From Selenomonas sp. oral taxon 892 str. F0426 (GTDB lineage Bacteria; Bacillota; Negativicutes; Selenomonadales; Selenomonadaceae), in NCBI RefSeq assembly GCF_000468035.1, contig NZ_KI260523.1:1-64000 (forward strand): 64,000 bases of DNA. Reading direction: 5' to 3'. The position numbers were made by a program, and so were the translations under genes. Shown in pieces: positions 34,740-44,444 of the stretch. Each line of letters starts with the position of its first letter. The stretch's first letter is position 1. The notes below the pieces were generated by a model. It was not told the origin of the DNA and ran no database searches. It worked only from the letters and a program-made list of their open reading frames with translations.

Positions 34740-35677
34740 TTGACCGAATTGGACGGGCAAGGCAGGCGGGACGCAAGATCTGGGCATTGCTTTTCGTCCT
34801 GCTTGCGCTTTTCTGTGTTATTTTCTTTGCTGCGCGCGGTCGCTTTCAGGCGACTGCGTCGACCAATACCGTGGGTACTGTGTTGGCGCCCTTTGAGATG
34901 GCCTTTTCCTATCTGGGGCAGCAGGTTCATCGTGTGACAGCGAATCTCTGGGAAATCGCTACGGTCCACGAGCAGAATAAGATGCTCAAGAATGAGATCG
35001 AACAGCTGCGGCAGCAGAACACGATGGCAGAGGAATATGCGGCGGAAAATGCACGTCTGCGTGAACTTCTTGCGTATAAGCAGTCAGCACAGCAGTTTGA
35101 TCTCCTTGCCGCGCGTGTGATCGGGAGGGATGCAGCACTCTGGACGAGTACGATCGTTGTAGATCGTGGTTCGAAGGACGGGGTGCGTGAGAACATGCCT
35201 GTGGTGACAGGCAAGGGGCTTGTGGGACGTGTGACGGAGGTTGCTCCGATCTCGTCTAAAGTTCAGCTGATCCTAGATGTGCGCTCCTCTGTTGGGACTC
35301 TCGTTCAGCGTACAGAATCTCGTGTGACAGGAATTGTCACGGGGACGATGGACAATCCCTATATGCCACAGATGGTAAACATTCCGCGCAATGCGGATGT
35401 CAAGGATGGTGATGTTGTCATTACCTCCGGATTCGGCGGGATCTATCCCAAGGGGATTCCTATAGGGCAGATTGTTTCCCAGCACAGTGATGACACTGGC
35501 CTCTTAAAGGTTGCATTGCTCGAGACGGCAGTGGATTTCCAGCGGCTCGAAGATGTTGCGATCATCACAGCATCACGAGAGGCACCGCCGGAGCCGATTC
35601 AGCCCATGCCGCTAAGTCCAGGTGCAGCAGCGGCGGCGCAGATCTCTGCAACACAGACAAAGGCGGCGGCGCAGTGA
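34736..35677 (+). CDS. mreC: rod-shape protein MreC
   Basis: A 313-residue bitopic membrane protein. One transmembrane helix (about 14-34), a coiled coil (about 65-112) and two periplasmic beta domains (from about 120; [26 protein letters not shown] is typical). It links MreB to the PBP2/RodA synthase. The C-terminal 35 residues are Ala/Pro-rich. It overlaps mreB and mreD by 4 nt each. Confidence 0.95.
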   Translation: MIDRIGRARQAGRKIWALLFVLLALFCVIFFAARGRFQATASTNTVGTVLAPFEMAFSYLGQQVHRVTANLWEIATVHEQNKMLKNEIEQLRQQNTMAEEYAAENARLRELLAYKQSAQQFDLLAARVIGRDAALWTSTIVVDRGSKDGVRENMPVVTGKGLVGRVTEVAPISSKVQLILDVRSSVGTLVQRTESRVTGIVTGTMDNPYMPQMVNIPRNADVKDGDVVITSGFGGIYPKGIPIGQIVSQHSDDTGLLKVALLETAVDFQRLEDVAIITASREAPPEPIQPMPLSPGAAAAAQISATQTKAAAQ

Positions 35678-36171
35678 AGAGATATAAATTCTTTATCTTG
35701 TTTTTTGTGGTGCTCTTTATTCTCCAATTGTCTTTTTTGCCGCTCATCGCTGTGTATGGCGTGGTGCCTGACCTACTCCTTTTGGCGACCGTTTCCTATG
35801 CGTTTCTGCGCGGCAGTGTCTGGGGCGGATTCGTTGGCTTTCTTTTGGGAATGATGGAAGATCTCAGTGTAGGTTCGTTTTTTGGTCTGCATGCCTTTAC
35901 ATTGACTCTCATTGGTCTTTTCTTCGGACGATTTTCCGACCGCGTGTTCAAGGAGCAGTTCTTCTTACCAATTACAGCATCCTTGGCGGCAACTTTTGCA
36001 AAATATGTGATTTCAGCGTTTATCGTGTATTTGCTTGGCTATCATTTCAATCCGTTTTTGCATATGGGGCGCGTACTCCTGATCCTGCTTCTGTTTCAGC
36101 TGATCTTTGCGTATCCGATTCATTGGGCAACATTCCATCTCGATAAGCGCATACGCGATCCGAAGCGTTAA
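35674..36171 (+). CDS. mreD: rod-shape protein MreD
   Basis: A 165-residue polytopic membrane protein with five or six hydrophobic helices and little else, as expected for MreD. DLLLLATVSYAFLRGSVWGGFVGFLLGMMEDL is the recognisable central part. GTG start overlapping the mreC stop (GTGA), 20 nt before mrdA. The role, membrane partner of MreC in the elongasome, is inferred from family and context. Confidence 0.92.
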   Translation: MKRYKFFILFFVVLFILQLSFLPLIAVYGVVPDLLLLATVSYAFLRGSVWGGFVGFLLGMMEDLSVGSFFGLHAFTLTLIGLFFGRFSDRVFKEQFFLPITASLAATFAKYVISAFIVYLLGYHFNPFLHMGRVLLILLLFQLIFAYPIHWATFHLDKRIRDPKR

Positions 36172-36191
36172 AAAATTCTCGGAGTGTAATT

Positions 36192-37982
36192 GTGAACGAA
36201 CATGAAGATTTTAGTGGGCGCCTCCAATTTCTTAGCGCGGTAATTGTGCTTATTATTCTTGTACTGATTGGCCGTGCGGGGTATTTACAGGTTTATGACG
36301 GAGAACTCTATGCACGACTTGCTGAGGGCAATCGCATCCGCATCATACCGGCAGAAGCCGCTCGTGGGACATTTTACGATCGGAACGGAGAGCTCCTCGT
36401 TACGAATCGTCCGGGATTTGCAGTATCTCTGCTCCCTCTGACGGAGCCTATTTCTCCTGAGGTAATGGCGCGCGTATCAAAGCTCATCAATGTTCCTGTG
36501 ACTGAGATTCAGCAGAAGATTGATGCGCATGTTGGCTTCGATCCAATACGTATCAAGACTGATGTATTGCCCGATATCGTCACGATCATCGAGGAGCAGA
36601 AGGACGACTACCCCGGTGTTGTGATCGAGGTACTGCCGATCCGCGATTATATCTATGGAGAATATGCAGCGCACGTATTCGGCTATGTGAGTGAGATCAA
36701 TGAGGAGGAGCTAGAGCGTCGCAAGGACGAGGGGTATAAATCCGGCTATATTATTGGTAAGTTTGGTCTTGAGCGCATATATGACAAGGATGTCCGCGGA
36801 ATCAACGGCGGCGATCAAGTCGAAGTGGATGTATCGGGACGTCCCATACAGCTGCTTGGACGTCAGTCACCTGTACCGGGAAACGATCTCGTTTTGACTA
36901 TTGATAAGCATATCCAGGAGGCGTCAGAGCGGGCGGTTGATGAACAGCTTGCTATTGTGCATGCACATGCAGCAGCAGTCGTCGTCATGAATCCACAGAC
37001 GGGTGAGGTATTGGCAATGGTCAGCCGCCCAGCCTTTAACCCAAATCTTTTTGCGGGCGGTATCTCCACGCAGAACTGGAATGTACTGAATAACAATCCC
37101 TATCATCCGATGGACAACAAGGCGATTACAGGTGAGTATCCGCCAGGTTCGACATTTAAGATTGTAACAGGTACAGCGGCGCTCGCTGAGCATAAGGTGA
37201 CGCCGCAGGAGAAAATCTTCGACGCGGGACACCATTGGATCATTCCAAAGACAAACGCTGGTGGTGAAGCTCTAGGATGGATCAATTTTCAAGAGGCGAT
37301 GGCTCATTCTGATAATGTCTATTTTTATGAGATGGGCAATCGTCTCGGTGTCGATGCTCTTGAGCGATATGCGCGTATGTTTGGACTCGGTGAACGCACG
37401 GGAATCGATCTGCCGTATGAGGCGGAGGGGCTGGCGCCAAACCGCAAATACAAGCAGGACAACTATGAGGATGGCGAATGGTATCTTTCAGAGACGTTCG
37501 ACGCGGCGATTGGGCAGGGCTTCAATCTCGTAACACCGCTGCAGGCAGCAATGGTCATGGCAGAGATTGCAGCGAATGGAAAGCGGTATCAACCACATCT
37601 CGTTCAGCGGATCGTAGATGTCAATGGCAATACCGTGCGGGAGTTCCAGCCTAAGCTCCTATCGGAGCTGGATGTGAGTCCGACGGTGATCCGAAATGTG
37701 CAGGAAGGTCTACACGATGTTACGAAGATCGGTACGGCAGCGGGCATATTTGCCGGGTTTCCGATCGATATTGCGGGAAAGACGGGAACCGCAGAGAACT
37801 CTCAGGGCCGTGACCATGGATGGTTTGTGGCCTATGGGCCGTATGTAAATCCGAATATCGTCGTTGCGGTTATTGTGGAGCAGGGTGGTTTTGGCTCTAT
37901 GTCGGCTGTGCCGATTGGACGCAAAATCATGGAGGCGGCTTTCCGACTGGATCGTACTCCACAAAATGTAGGGAACAAGTGA
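36192..37982 (+). CDS. mrdA: penicillin-binding protein 2
   Basis: A 596-residue class B PBP, the transpeptidase of the elongasome. N-terminal transmembrane helix (about 12-32), a dimerisation/pedestal domain (about 50-220) and the transpeptidase domain with S320-TF-K323 in PPGSTFKI, SDN in HSDNVYFY, and KTGT starting at K530. It cross-links glycan strands made by RodA, encoded 3.5 kb downstream in the same operon. GTG start at 36192 after GGAG. min genes separate it from rodA. Confidence 0.96.
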   Translation: MNEHEDFSGRLQFLSAVIVLIILVLIGRAGYLQVYDGELYARLAEGNRIRIIPAEAARGTFYDRNGELLVTNRPGFAVSLLPLTEPISPEVMARVSKLINVPVTEIQQKIDAHVGFDPIRIKTDVLPDIVTIIEEQKDDYPGVVIEVLPIRDYIYGEYAAHVFGYVSEINEEELERRKDEGYKSGYIIGKFGLERIYDKDVRGINGGDQVEVDVSGRPIQLLGRQSPVPGNDLVLTIDKHIQEASERAVDEQLAIVHAHAAAVVVMNPQTGEVLAMVSRPAFNPNLFAGGISTQNWNVLNNNPYHPMDNKAITGEYPPGSTFKIVTGTAALAEHKVTPQEKIFDAGHHWIIPKTNAGGEALGWINFQEAMAHSDNVYFYEMGNRLGVDALERYARMFGLGERTGIDLPYEAEGLAPNRKYKQDNYEDGEWYLSETFDAAIGQGFNLVTPLQAAMVMAEIAANGKRYQPHLVQRIVDVNGNTVREFQPKLLSELDVSPTVIRNVQEGLHDVTKIGTAAGIFAGFPIDIAGKTGTAENSQGRDHGWFVAYGPYVNPNIVVAVIVEQGGFGSMSAVPIGRKIMEAAFRLDRTPQNVGNK

Positions 37983-37991
37983 GGGACGGAA

Positions 37992-38651
37992 ATGAGCGAG
38001 GATAAGATCAAGATCAAAGGAGAAAATGACGGGCTTATGCTCGGCTTCCCCGCCGATATATCCTTTTCAGAAATCATAGAGGAACTCGAGAAAAAGTTGG
38101 AGTCTGGATCCGGGTTCTTCTTGCGCGGCACACTGGTACGTGTCCCGCGAGATTTTTTTACAAAAGAAGAGCTGGCTCAGATGCAGGAGCTTTTTCGGTC
38201 GCATGGACTCATTTGCCGTTTGGCAAAGCCAGAGCCGGCCGCTCCCCTCACTCCACCCGCTGACGAGCATCGGGTACAGATTTCTGAAACACCTAAGTTG
38301 ACAGCGCAGGACACGCAGGAGCTGCAGCGTATGCTCATCATTGACAAGACGCTGCGCGGCGGCCAAGCGGTGGAGACAGAGGGCTCTGTCATTGTATTTG
38401 GTAATGTCAACCCGGGAGCTCAGATCACGGCAGGCGGCAGTGTGGACATTCGCGGAACATGTCGCGGTGTCGTGCATGCGGGGGCAGCGGGGGATTCGAC
38501 TGCGTTTATCATTGCAGATCATCTTATGCCGACACAGATTCGGATTGCAAACTATGTGGCGCGCTCGCCGGATGAACCGGAGGACTCCGGAAAGGCAGAA
38601 CGCGCCTATGTCAGAGATGGTCAGATAGTCATTGAGCCAATAGAGAGGTAG
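37992..38651 (+). CDS. minC: septum-site protein MinC
   Basis: A 219-residue inhibitor of FtsZ assembly at the cell poles. The N-terminal domain (about 1-75) precedes a Pro-rich linker (about 76-95) and the C-terminal beta-helix (about 110-205), with GGQAVETEGSVIVFGNVNPGA and the MinD-contact stretch IRGTCRGVVHAGA. Starts 9 nt after mrdA and is followed by minD. Confidence 0.93.
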   Translation: MSEDKIKIKGENDGLMLGFPADISFSEIIEELEKKLESGSGFFLRGTLVRVPRDFFTKEELAQMQELFRSHGLICRLAKPEPAAPLTPPADEHRVQISETPKLTAQDTQELQRMLIIDKTLRGGQAVETEGSVIVFGNVNPGAQITAGGSVDIRGTCRGVVHAGAAGDSTAFIIADHLMPTQIRIANYVARSPDEPEDSGKAERAYVRDGQIVIEPIER

Positions 38652-38660
38652 GTTCGAAAT

Positions 38661-39455
38661 ATGAGTGTGATCTATGTGGTGACATCGGGAAAGGGTGGCG
38701 TCGGCAAGACGACAACGACCGCGAATCTAGGGGTAGGCTTTGCCATGCGTGGCAAGAGTGTTGTCCTCATTGACACGGACACGGGGCTCAGGAATCTCGA
38801 CCTCCTGCTCGGCCTCGAGAACCGCATCATGTACGATTTGGTCGATGTGACTTCGGGACGAGTGCCCTACAAGAAGGCACTCGTAAGACATAAGAAATAT
38901 GATTCTCTTTTCCTCTTGCCAACATCACAGGTTAAAGATAAAAGCGCGGTGAATCCCGAGGAGCTTGCGGCTCTCTGTGAGGAGCTTCGTCGCTCCTATG
39001 ATGTCATTATTATTGACTGCCCTGCGGGGATTGAGCAGGGGTTTCAAACGGCCATTGCGGCTGCCGATACGGCAATTGTGGTGACGATGCCCGAAATCTC
39101 AGCCGTACGTGATGCAGACAAGATTATTGGTGAACTTGGTCGTGCTGACAAAGATGATATCCGCCTTGTTGTGAATCGTATTCGCCCGAAGATGATTGAA
39201 AAAGGCGATATGCTTGATATGGAAGATATCGATGAGATCCTTTCGGTCGGATGCATTGGCCAGATTCCAGATGATGAGATGGTCGTGACGAGTACCAACC
39301 GCGGTGAACCGTGTGTAACCATGCCGGATTCTCCTGCGGGACAGGCGTATCTGGATGTGGTGGGACGTCTCTCGGGTGAGGAGATACCGTTCCGCGAGTT
39401 TGCGAAGGAAAGTCTCTGGGAGACGATCAAGGGCAAGCTCTTTGGGAAAAAGTAA
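38661..39455 (+). CDS. minD: septum-site ATPase MinD
   Basis: A 264-residue deviant-Walker ATPase. GKGGVGKTTTTANLG (about 10-24) is the P-loop with the signature lysine. DTDTGLRNLDLLLGLE and IIDCPAGIEQGF (Walker B) follow. The last residues (FAKESLWETIKGKLFGKK) form the amphipathic membrane-targeting helix. It recruits MinC to the membrane and cycles with MinE. Confidence 0.97.
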   Translation: MSVIYVVTSGKGGVGKTTTTANLGVGFAMRGKSVVLIDTDTGLRNLDLLLGLENRIMYDLVDVTSGRVPYKKALVRHKKYDSLFLLPTSQVKDKSAVNPEELAALCEELRRSYDVIIIDCPAGIEQGFQTAIAAADTAIVVTMPEISAVRDADKIIGELGRADKDDIRLVVNRIRPKMIEKGDMLDMEDIDEILSVGCIGQIPDDEMVVTSTNRGEPCVTMPDSPAGQAYLDVVGRLSGEEIPFREFAKESLWETIKGKLFGKK

Positions 39456-39467
39456 GGAGGTTCCGGT

Positions 39468-39755
39468 GTGATTGAGGCACTCAAAAGGCTTCTTGGGAAA
39501 AAGGAAAGTTCCGGCGATGTTGCGCGCCGCCGCCTCCAGCTCGTTATCATCAACGATCGGGCGAACGTCTCCCCAGAAATCATGGACAATATGCGCGCAG
39601 AAATCATCCAGGTGATCTCGAAATACATGTATATCGATACACGGGAGATGGAGTTCGCGCTCGAAAACGAGAATGATACAATGGCGCTCGTCGTCAATAT
39701 TCCTGTTGTCAGTGTACAGCATGGTGGCAGCGATCTCTCAAGGCGTCGGCGATGA
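39468..39755 (+). CDS. minE: MinD-activating protein MinE
   Basis: A 95-residue topological specificity factor. The N-terminal segment (IEALKRLLGKKESSG) is membrane-binding, and RRRLQLVIINDRANVSPEIM contains the MinD-contact helix/strand that triggers ATP hydrolysis and pole-to-pole oscillation. GTG start after AGGAGG. The stop overlaps the rodA start by 4 nt (ATGA). Presence of MinE indicates an oscillating Min system rather than DivIVA-based placement. Confidence 0.93.
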   Translation: MIEALKRLLGKKESSGDVARRRLQLVIINDRANVSPEIMDNMRAEIIQVISKYMYIDTREMEFALENENDTMALVVNIPVVSVQHGGSDLSRRRR

Positions 39756-40858
39756 TAATCTCGAAAAGGCTCCTGCGGCGCACGGACCTGACGCTCATTG
39801 CAGCAACGGCTGCAATCGTCATCATGAGTCTTATCATCATTGGCAGCGCAACGCATGTCAATACGCCGAGTGAGGAGCGTTACTGGTTTGTCCAGCGCCA
39901 GGGGATTTCGATCATCGTAGATATTGCCCTTGCTGCATTTCTGATGAACTTTGACTATAAGATCTTGCAGCGCTATGGCAACCACTTCTATGTGTTTAAC
40001 CTGATTTTACTGATCTTGGTCATGCTGGTCGGGCAGACAGCACTTGGTGCACAGCGGTGGATCGCACTCGGTCCCATCAGCATACAGCCATCAGAGTTCT
40101 CAAAACTCATCATGATTATTGCGCTTGCCGCTATGATGGAAAAGCGTGGTAAGATACAAAGCCTTACCGATCTTGCTCCGATTGCCGGGTATGTTGCGGT
40201 TCCGTTTTTACTCGTTCTGAAGCAGCCTGACCTTGGCACATCACTTGTTTTTCTTGCAATCTTCCTGGGCATGGTCTTTGTTGCTGGAATTCGTCTGCGA
40301 ATCCTCTTTGGCATTTTTGGACTTGGACTTGCAGCAATGCCTGTGCTCTGGCATTTTCTCAAGGACTATCAAAAAATGCGCATCATGGTTTTCTTGGATC
40401 CAAATGTCGATCCTCTTGGTGCGGGCTATCATATCATCCAGTCAAAGATTGCAATTGGATCGGGACTTCTGTTCGGAAAAGGGCTTTTTGGCGGAACGCA
40501 GAGCCAGCTGAACTTCTTGCCCGAAAACCATACTGACTTCATCTTTTCGGTTGTGGGAGAGGAGCTGGGGTTCGTTGGATGTGCCATTCTCCTGCTGCTT
40601 TATCTCATCGTTCTCTGGCGCGGTGTTAAGATTGCGCGGGATGCGAGTGATACGTTCGGACGTCTGCTTGCCGTCGGAATCACCTCGATGATTGCATTCC
40701 ATGTTCTTATCAATGTCGGGATGACGATGGGCATCATGCCTGTTACTGGGATTCCGCTGCCGCTCATGAGTTATGGAGTAAGTTCACTCACAACGAACAT
40801 CATGGCAATCGCGATTCTGCTGAATATTCAGCTGCGGCGGCAAAAGTTGTTGTTTTAG
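39752..40858 (+). CDS. rodA: RodA peptidoglycan glycosyltransferase (SEDS family)
   Basis: A 368-residue SEDS membrane protein with about ten transmembrane helices. GAQRWIALGPISIQPSEFSK and the late ENHTDFIFSVVGEELGFVG are hallmark sequences; the Asp in the latter region is essential in the family. PLPLMSYGVSS lies near the C-terminus. It polymerises lipid II with PBP2 from the same operon. Overlaps minE; a terminator follows. Confidence 0.95.
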   Translation: MIISKRLLRRTDLTLIAATAAIVIMSLIIIGSATHVNTPSEERYWFVQRQGISIIVDIALAAFLMNFDYKILQRYGNHFYVFNLILLILVMLVGQTALGAQRWIALGPISIQPSEFSKLIMIIALAAMMEKRGKIQSLTDLAPIAGYVAVPFLLVLKQPDLGTSLVFLAIFLGMVFVAGIRLRILFGIFGLGLAAMPVLWHFLKDYQKMRIMVFLDPNVDPLGAGYHIIQSKIAIGSGLLFGKGLFGGTQSQLNFLPENHTDFIFSVVGEELGFVGCAILLLLYLIVLWRGVKIARDASDTFGRLLAVGITSMIAFHVLINVGMTMGIMPVTGIPLPLMSYGVSSLTTNIMAIAILLNIQLRRQKLLF

Positions 40859-40868
40859 AGAAACTTGT

Positions 40869-40903
40869 GAGGCTGTTCGCCTTCGCGCGGCAGCCTCTTT
40901 TCT
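40869..40903 (+). terminator. terminator of the mre-min-rodA operon
   Basis: GAGGCTG and GCAGCCTC pair, with an inner CGC/GCG, followed by TTTTCTGT. Confidence 0.75.
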
Positions 40904-40927
40904 GTGTATATGGGGGAGTACAAAACA

Positions 40928-43540
40928 ATGGTGCAGCTTGATCACAGTATCCTACAGTCGGTACTGAAACCTGCGCGCTATACGGGCGGCGAATGGAATG
41001 CCGTCCGAAAAGACTGGGACGGTGTGCGATGCAAATTTGCATTGGCACTGCCAGATGTCTATGAAGTCGGCATGAGCAATCTTGGGCTGGCCATTCTCTA
41101 TGAAATCTTGAATCGTCGTATGGATACGATGGCAGAGCGTGTCTATGCACCATGGGTTGACATGGAGGAGAAAATGCGTGAACGGGAGATTCCTCTATTT
41201 TCACTCGAGAGCCGTCGTCCCATCGCTGAGTTTGATTTCCTTGGATTCTCGCTCCAATATGAGATGATCTACTCGAACGTTCTCAATATGCTTGACCTCG
41301 CAGGAATTCCTCTCTATGCTCGGGAGCGCAGCGAGGAAATGACGTTCGTCGTGGGCGGAGGCCCCTGCGTTTATAATGTCGAGCCCGTTGCAGACTTCTT
41401 TGACTTTTTCGTAATTGGGGAGGGGGAGGAGGTCGTTCCAGAGATTTGTGATGTATTTATCACCTGGGATACAGAGGGACGGCCGGAGGGGCGAAAGGGC
41501 TTTCTCAAACGACTTCTCTCTGTCGAAGGCATCTATGTGCCATCGTTCTATGAGCCTGTCTATGATGCTGGAGGAGATTTCCGAGAGTTGCGTCCTCTGC
41601 ATCCAGAGGCGCGTCCCGTAATCTATAAGCGTGTTGTTCGCGATATGGATGCAGTGATCTCCGTGGAGCATCCAGTCGTACCCTATATGGACATTGTGCA
41701 TAACCGTATTATGATGGAGCTTTTCCGCGGCTGCTCGCGCGGCTGCCGGTTCTGTCAGGCAGGGATTGCCTATCGTCCAGCACGTGAGCGAACGGAGGAG
41801 CGTCTCCGTCGCATGGCAAATGGTTTGATCGAAACGACTGGGTACGATGAGATGAGCCTCACATCACTCTCCTCAGCAGATTACTCCTGCCTTGGTCGTC
41901 TGGTGGACGACCTAATGAAGGACAACGAAGGGGATAAGATCAGCTTCTCACTGCCGTCCCTGCGCATCGACAGCTTTTCGATTGACCTCGCACATAAAAT
42001 GCAGCAGGTCCGCAAGTCTGGACTTACCTTTGCACCGGAAGCGGGGACTCAGCGTCTGCGCGATGTTATCAACAAAGGGGTAACGGAGGAGAACCTCATA
42101 GAAGCATGCGGTGCAGCATTTCGTCACGGGTGGAAGCAGGTGAAGCTCTACTTCATGATGGGACTGCCGACGGAGACGGACGAGGACATTATCGGGATTG
42201 CGCGACTTGCCAAAAAGGTGGTCGACCTCTATACAGAGATTCGTGGACGACGTGGATGTAAGGTAACGGTCTCGGTTTCCTGCTTTGTACCAAAACCATA
42301 CACGCCATTCCAGTGGTTCGGGCAGCTGTCGATGGAGGAGTTCCAGCGCAGGCAGCGGCTGCTTAAAGAGCACATCACGGATCGGTCGATTACGTTCCAC
42401 TACCACGACGCACGCCTCTCCGTAATTGAGGGGGTATTTGCGCGCGGTGACCGCCGGCTTTCTGCTGCGCTTTATGAGGCGTGGAAGAGCGGTGCAAAAT
42501 TTGACGGTTGGTCGGATCTCTTCGACGACAGCCGCTATTTTGCCGCTTTTGAGAAATGCAGCATCGACTGGGAATATTTTAGTCGACGTACGCGTACAAT
42601 TGGCGAACCTCTGCCGTGGGCACATACCTCGCCCGGCGTGCTAGAGCGCTTCTTGAAATCGGAATGGCAGAAAGCTCTTGCTGCTTCTCTCACGGAGGAC
42701 TGCCGTCGCACGCATTGTACGGGCTGTGGTATCTGCCCAACTCTCGGGGTCGATGTGATCGACTACGCGGGCATGGAGGAAAAGCGCAGCTCTGAACAGA
42801 CAAAACAATTTGCGCAGTCTGTGGAAAATGATACAGCGATGCCCCCCGCAGAGCGCAAACTCTTCGTTTATCGTGGACTAATTACGAAGGGGGAAGAGCT
42901 GCGTTATGTTTCACATCTGGACTATGCAAACCTCTTCGTTCGTGCATGCAAACGAGCAGAACTCCCGATGGCGTACTCGGAGGGCTTCAACCCGCATATG
43001 AAGGTCGCATTCGCCTCTGCGCTGTCCCTTGGTGCGGCGAGTGATGCCGAATATGTGGACTTTGAGATGACGGAGGAACTCGCTGCCCCTATTGTAATGG
43101 AACGACTTTCAAAACATCTGCCGCGCGGTGCCCAGATTGTGCGCCTCAAAATTCTGAAAGGGAAGCATAAGGCGCTGATGGCGGATGTGGACGAGGCCCG
43201 ATATCGGATCGTCCTCGCCTATACGGGTGCGCTGGAGGCAGTACGTGAGAGTGTGCATCGCTACAACGAGGCAGATACGGCCGTATGGGAGAGGGTGACC
43301 CCAAAGAAGAGCCGGACTATTGAGACGAAGGCGTATATAAAAACGCCCGTCTCCTTTCAACTAGAGAACGGGCGCCTGATCTTCTGGATGAATCTGGTGG
43401 TGACACCACAGGGCAGTGTGAAGCCAATCGAGATCCTCAGCCTCATGGTACGGGACTTTGACCTTCCTGTCGATCCCAGTGAGGCATATGTCACTCGCAT
43501 TGGACTCTTTGCCGACGGCATAGCATTGATTGACCGCTAA
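40928..43540 (+). CDS. TIGR03960-type radical SAM protein fused to a TIGR03936 (DUF2344) domain
   Basis: An 870-residue protein. The first 620 residues form a B12-binding-like N-terminal part and a radical SAM core with GCSRGCRFCQAG (about 270-281, CxxxCxxC). A second Cys cluster TGCGICP stands near residue 600. The C-terminal 230 residues (from KGEELRYVSHLDYANLFVRA) are the DUF2344 domain, with AYSEGFNPHMKVAFASALSLG. The fusion is conserved in Firmicutes, usually near ribonuclease G and rplU, but its reaction is unknown; a role in rRNA or tRNA modification is only a guess. GGGGGAG sets ATG 40928. The 3' end overlaps the convergent transglycosylase gene. Confidence 0.88.
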   Translation: MVQLDHSILQSVLKPARYTGGEWNAVRKDWDGVRCKFALALPDVYEVGMSNLGLAILYEILNRRMDTMAERVYAPWVDMEEKMREREIPLFSLESRRPIAEFDFLGFSLQYEMIYSNVLNMLDLAGIPLYARERSEEMTFVVGGGPCVYNVEPVADFFDFFVIGEGEEVVPEICDVFITWDTEGRPEGRKGFLKRLLSVEGIYVPSFYEPVYDAGGDFRELRPLHPEARPVIYKRVVRDMDAVISVEHPVVPYMDIVHNRIMMELFRGCSRGCRFCQAGIAYRPARERTEERLRRMANGLIETTGYDEMSLTSLSSADYSCLGRLVDDLMKDNEGDKISFSLPSLRIDSFSIDLAHKMQQVRKSGLTFAPEAGTQRLRDVINKGVTEENLIEACGAAFRHGWKQVKLYFMMGLPTETDEDIIGIARLAKKVVDLYTEIRGRRGCKVTVSVSCFVPKPYTPFQWFGQLSMEEFQRRQRLLKEHITDRSITFHYHDARLSVIEGVFARGDRRLSAALYEAWKSGAKFDGWSDLFDDSRYFAAFEKCSIDWEYFSRRTRTIGEPLPWAHTSPGVLERFLKSEWQKALAASLTEDCRRTHCTGCGICPTLGVDVIDYAGMEEKRSSEQTKQFAQSVENDTAMPPAERKLFVYRGLITKGEELRYVSHLDYANLFVRACKRAELPMAYSEGFNPHMKVAFASALSLGAASDAEYVDFEMTEELAAPIVMERLSKHLPRGAQIVRLKILKGKHKALMADVDEARYRIVLAYTGALEAVRESVHRYNEADTAVWERVTPKKSRTIETKAYIKTPVSFQLENGRLIFWMNLVVTPQGSVKPIEILSLMVRDFDLPVDPSEAYVTRIGLFADGIALIDR

Positions 43541-44427
43541 CGATCCTCTGGGCGGAAGATGAGCGGCTGTATCTTCGCATCCTCGGCAGTGCGCGCATCA
43601 ATGAGTCCCTGCGCCTCCATTGCATCAAGTACGATCGCCTGCCGCTTCTTTGCAGCAATAAAGTTGGTAAATGGGGAAAGCTCTGAGGGGGCATTCGGAA
43701 TGCCGGCGAGCATAGATGCCTCAGGCAGATCGAGCGCAGCGGGTTTTTTTGCGTAGTATCCTGCGGAGGCATCATTTACTCCATAGAATCCTGCGCCGTA
43801 GTAGACGACATTCAGATACATCTCCAGGATCTCGTCTTTGGAATAGGCAATCTCAATGTCCAGAGCAAGCAGCAGCTCCTCCGCCTTGCGCGTGAAGGTC
43901 TGCTCATTTGCGAGGAAGAGATTCTTTACAAGCTGCTGGGTGATCGTGCTTGCCCCCTCCTCAATGCGTCCGCGCTGGATGTTGACGAGAGCTGCGCGTG
44001 CTACTCCAGTCACATCAAATCCCCAGTGGTCATAAAAGCGCCGATCCTCAATGGCAACAATGGCGGTTCTCAAGTCTGGAGAAATGTGCTGGATGGGGAC
44101 ATAGTTTGAGCGGTTGAGACGTGCTTCAATCGAACGCCGAATGAAGAGAACACGTGCAGCCTGTTCACCAATATCGGGGGCGTGGAGCTCATGGAGCTGG
44201 TTGGCAGGGAGCTGCCGTTCTGCGGCAGGCAAGAGATCACCAAGCTCCTGCCAGACACTTGGAACAAAGAGGAATGTTCCAAGGGAGACAAGGAGAAGAC
44301 ACAGCGCCGCACTCAAGAAAAAACGCCCAAATTTACGGGGCGTTTTTTTCTTGCTTGTCCGCTTCCGCGTAGATGTCCTGCGCCTTTGTTTTCGCTTCGG
44401 TGGCGACTCCTTTAAGGTATCGGTCAT
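43537..44427 (-). CDS. mtgA: monofunctional peptidoglycan glycosyltransferase (GT51)
   Basis: A 296-residue membrane-anchored enzyme. A Lys/Arg-rich cytoplasmic start and a transmembrane helix (about 33-53) precede the GT51 domain, with the catalytic Glu in AIVAIEDRRFYDHWGFD, the motif EGASTITQQLVKNLFL, and EILEMYLNVVYYGAG. There is no transpeptidase domain, so it polymerises lipid II without cross-linking. ATG 44427 follows GGAG by 6 nt; TTG 44448 is an alternative. Its stop codon overlaps that of the convergent radical SAM gene (43537-43540), so no terminator can fit between them. Confidence 0.9.
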   Translation of the reverse strand: MTDTLKESPPKRKQRRRTSTRKRTSKKKTPRKFGRFFLSAALCLLLVSLGTFLFVPSVWQELGDLLPAAERQLPANQLHELHAPDIGEQAARVLFIRRSIEARLNRSNYVPIQHISPDLRTAIVAIEDRRFYDHWGFDVTGVARAALVNIQRGRIEEGASTITQQLVKNLFLANEQTFTRKAEELLLALDIEIAYSKDEILEMYLNVVYYGAGFYGVNDASAGYYAKKPAALDLPEASMLAGIPNAPSELSPFTNFIAAKKRQAIVLDAMEAQGLIDARTAEDAKIQPLIFRPEDR

Positions 44428-44444
44428 TATGCACTCCGTTTGTT

